Source: an uncultured Moraxella sp.
GTDB lineage: Bacteria; Pseudomonadota; Gammaproteobacteria; Pseudomonadales; Moraxellaceae
Assembly: GCA_916720335.1 (NCBI GenBank)
Contig: CAKAQU010000084.1
Coordinates: 1 to 7,366, forward strand
Direction of reading: 5' to 3'
DNA length: 7,366 bases
Both the position numbers and the translations under genes were made by a program. The stretch's first letter is position 1; every line of letters starts with the position of its first letter. The notes beneath the pieces are model-generated. The model did not search any database. It worked only from the letters and a program-made list of their open reading frames with translations, and was not told the DNA's origin. Below are positions 5,216 through 7,366 of this stretch, one piece after another.

Positions 5216-5222
5216 AAGTAGG
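5216..5222 (+). promoter_or_regulatory. Ribosome binding site of nrdA
   Basis: AAGTAGG differs by one base from the ideal AAGGAGG and lies 5 nt before the ATG at 5228, fixing the nrdA start. Confidence 0.65.
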
Positions 5223-5227
5223 TTTGT

Positions 5228-7366
5228 ATGACTCACATTGATAAAATTAAAGTTAAAAAACGCAATGGCACGTTTGAAGCAATTAATCTGGATAAAATAC
5301 ACAAAGTAATTACTTGGGCTGCCGAAGGATTGGAAAACGTCTCCGTATCGCAAGTAGAGTTAAAATCACACATTCAATTTTACGATGGTATCAGTACCAA
5401 AGATATTCATGAAACCATCATTAAGGCCGCTGCTGACCTGATTTCTGCAGATACGCCTGATTATCAATATCTAGCAGCACGCTTAGCAATTTTTCATATT
5501 CGCAAAATTGCCTATGATGATTTTGAACCGCCACATTTGTATGAACACGTTCAAAAACTAACCAATGCAAATAAATATGATAAACACATTTTGCAAGATT
5601 ATACTCAAGACGAATTTGACACTCTAAATCAATACATTGACCACAATCGCGATATGACATTTGCTTATGCAGCGGTTGAACAAATGATGGGTAAATATCT
5701 GGTGCAAGACCGGGTTAGCAAAAAAATCTTTGAAAGCCCCCAGTTTTTGTATATGTTGGTGGGTATGTGTTTATTTGCAAGTTATGAAAAATCCGTGCGT
5801 TTAAATTATGTAAAACGTTTCTATGATGCTGCATCTAATTTTTATATTTCCTTACCCACGCCCATCATGGCAGGCGTACGCACACCAACTCGTCAATTTA
5901 GTTCATGTGTATTAATTGAATGTGGTGACAATTTGGACAGTATTAACGCAACCACATCAGCCATAGTTCGCTATGTATCACAGCGAGCTGGTATTGGTGT
6001 AAATGCTGGTGCAATTCGAGCGTTGGGCAGTCCAATTCGTGGCGGTGAAGCTCAACATACAGGATGCATCCCATTTTTTAAGATGTTTCAGGCAGCAGTC
6101 AAATCTTGTTCACAAGGCGGTGTGCGTGGTGGTGCGGCAACTTTGTTCTATCCACTTTGGCATTTAGAGGTTGAGGATTTGCTTGTTTTAAAAAATAATC
6201 GTGGCGTAGAAGATAACCGAGTTCGCCATATGGATTATGGAGTGCAAATCAATAAAACGCTTTATACACGCTTAATTCAGGGAAAAAACATCACCCTATT
6301 TTCACCATCTGATGTACCTGGTTTGTATGAAGCATTTTTTGCAGACCAGCAAAAATTTGAAGCGCTTTATACGCAATACGAAGCTGATCCAAGCATCCGC
6401 AAAAGCCAGATTGCAGCCAAACAATTGTTTGAAACTTTATTACAAGAACGTGCCAGCACGGGGCGGATTTATGTGCAGAATGTTGATCACTGCAACACAC
6501 ATAGTCCTTTTGACCCAAAAGTTGCTCCTGTACGTCAATCTAATTTATGCATGGAAATCGCCCTACCAACTTCACCGCTCACCAATATTAATGATGAACA
6601 GGGAGAAATTGCTCTTTGCACTTTGTCAGCAATTAATTTGGGTAAAATAAATAAACTTGAAGACATGCAAGAACCAGCTGAACTGATTGTGCGAGCCTTG
6701 GACGCATTACTTGATTATCAGGACTACCCTGTAATCGCCGCCAGACGCGGCAGCCTAAATCGTCGTACACTTGGGGTTGGGGTTATCAATTATGCTTATT
6801 ATCTAGCCAAAAATAATACTCGATATTCTGATGATGGCGCAATTAGCTTAACCCATCGCACGTTTGAAGCGTTCCAGTACTATTTATTGCAGGCTTCCAA
6901 CCAACTAGCTAAAGAAAAAGGGGCTTGCCCTTGGTTTGACCAAACCACTTATAGTCAGGGAATTTTGCCAATTGATACTTATAAGAAAGATTTAGATGGC
7001 ATTTGTCAAGAATCACTGCATTATAATTGGGAATCCTTACGTCAAGACATTAAAACGTATGGGTTACGCAATTCAACCTTATCTGCATTAATGCCATCAG
7101 AAACCAGCAGTCAAATTGCCAATGCAACCAATGGCATTGAGCCACCTAGAGGCTTAGTATCGGTTAAAGCATCCAAAGATGGTATTTTAAAACAGGTGGT
7201 GCCTGACATCGAAAATCTTGCTGATAAATACGAGCTTTTATGGCAAATGCCTGATAACACAGGGTATTTAAAACTGGTTGGTATTATGCAAAAATTTATT
7301 GACCAAAGCATTTCCACCAATACCAATTATGACCCAAGAAAATTTGAAAACAACAAAGTACCCATG
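5228..7366 (+). CDS. nrdA: Class Ia ribonucleoside-diphosphate reductase, alpha (large) subunit, partial at the 3' end
   Basis: NrdA reduces ribonucleoside diphosphates to deoxyribonucleotides together with the radical-bearing NrdB subunit. The frame is open for 713 codons to the window edge and aligns with E. coli NrdA (761 residues) at a constant shift of two. An N-terminal ATP-cone (about 5-95; K11, R12, H61 and H90 match the dATP/ATP activity site) is intact. Active-site residues present are C227 and C464 (redox pair), C441 (thiyl radical site), N439 and E443. The paired radical-transfer tyrosines (E. coli 730-731) and the C-terminal CxxxxC tail fall beyond the edge. nrdB is expected downstream but not visible. 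The upstream NrdR-box pair indicates NrdR repression. The frame shows no stop or shift, so nothing suggests a pseudogene. Confidence 0.97.
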   Translation, partial: MTHIDKIKVKKRNGTFEAINLDKIHKVITWAAEGLENVSVSQVELKSHIQFYDGISTKDIHETIIKAAADLISADTPDYQYLAARLAIFHIRKIAYDDFEPPHLYEHVQKLTNANKYDKHILQDYTQDEFDTLNQYIDHNRDMTFAYAAVEQMMGKYLVQDRVSKKIFESPQFLYMLVGMCLFASYEKSVRLNYVKRFYDAASNFYISLPTPIMAGVRTPTRQFSSCVLIECGDNLDSINATTSAIVRYVSQRAGIGVNAGAIRALGSPIRGGEAQHTGCIPFFKMFQAAVKSCSQGGVRGGAATLFYPLWHLEVEDLLVLKNNRGVEDNRVRHMDYGVQINKTLYTRLIQGKNITLFSPSDVPGLYEAFFADQQKFEALYTQYEADPSIRKSQIAAKQLFETLLQERASTGRIYVQNVDHCNTHSPFDPKVAPVRQSNLCMEIALPTSPLTNINDEQGEIALCTLSAINLGKINKLEDMQEPAELIVRALDALLDYQDYPVIAARRGSLNRRTLGVGVINYAYYLAKNNTRYSDDGAISLTHRTFEAFQYYLLQASNQLAKEKGACPWFDQTTYSQGILPIDTYKKDLDGICQESLHYNWESLRQDIKTYGLRNSTLSALMPSETSSQIANATNGIEPPRGLVSVKASKDGILKQVVPDIENLADKYELLWQMPDNTGYLKLVGIMQKFIDQSISTNTNYDPRKFENNKVPM

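Larger units (their letters stand above)
4775..5227. other. Divergent moaA/nrdA regulatory region
   Basis: This 453-bp gap holds no credible reading frame, tRNA or known riboswitch. The moaA half carries a -10 element and two dyads; the nrdA half carries a pair of NrdR-box-like sites and a short hairpin. A small patch of higher GC (about 4980-5016) stands in otherwise very AT-rich DNA. It contains ACAGC (4995-4999) and GCTGT (5006-5010) as a 5-bp stem, with AAGCT repeated directly at 4988 and 5004; I cannot assign it a role. A TTGACA at 4975-4980 has no -10 at normal distance. Confidence 0.6.

Noticed and set aside
5421..5660. Minus-strand frame inside nrdA, with others at 6291-6518 and 7111-7326 and a plus-frame one at 6312-6650
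   Set aside because: All are shadows of nrdA, whose own frame is uninterrupted and matches E. coli NrdA throughout.
1..7366. Mobile element, defence system or CRISPR array
   Set aside because: Every gene has a clear housekeeping identity. I saw no transposase, integrase, terminal inverted repeats, spaced direct repeats or abrupt change in base composition.

Overview
The window reads as ordinary chromosomal DNA from an AT-rich gammaproteobacterium. NrdA is close to the E. coli type along its whole visible length. The leuA fragment at the left edge has the KYRPF...DRTW N-terminus of the long alpha-isopropylmalate synthases found in Moraxellaceae, pseudomonads and actinobacteria. A Moraxella-like host is my best inference from these proteins plus the AT-rich codon use, but no marker gene here proves it. 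I see no tRNA, rRNA, insertion sequence, prophage gene or CRISPR array.

Left edge (1-780): the first 37 codons of leuA lie on the minus strand. They diverge across an AT-rich 161-bp gap from a plus-strand Lrp/AsnC-family regulator, a layout typical of a local amino-acid-responsive regulator and its target. The regulator ends inside one arm of a 10-bp inverted repeat that is followed by a T-tract, which is probably its terminator.

Centre (782-4774): seven tightly packed minus-strand genes form one molybdenum-cofactor operon, transcribed in the order moaA, moaB, mobA, moaC, moaD, moaE and a two-domain Mop (molbindin, ModG-like) gene. MoaA and MoaC convert GTP to cyclic pyranopterin monophosphate. 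MoaD and MoaE form molybdopterin synthase. MoaB is the likely adenylyltransferase-type activator, MobA adds a nucleotide to make the dinucleotide cofactor, and the Mop protein probably buffers molybdate in the cytoplasm. moeA, moeB and modABC are not in the window. mobA/moaC and moaC/moaD overlap, and moaE begins at a non-ATG codon on the moaD stop, so translational coupling is likely. Two better starts than the longest reading frames are argued here: moaB at 3679 and the Mop gene at 1213.

Right part (4775-7366): a 453-bp divergent intergenic region separates moaA from nrdA. On the moaA side it holds a -10 element, a perfect 14-bp palindrome at the predicted transcription start, and a 17-bp dyad about 70 bp upstream of that start. 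On the nrdA side it holds a pair of NrdR-box-like sites exactly 31 bp apart, the usual arrangement for the ribonucleotide reductase repressor NrdR. nrdA (class Ia ribonucleotide reductase large subunit) stays open for 713 codons and leaves the window about 50 codons before its expected end.

I found no convincing undescribed system. The best leads are regulatory: the two moaA-side dyads, the NrdR pair, and the leuA/lrp divergent promoter region.
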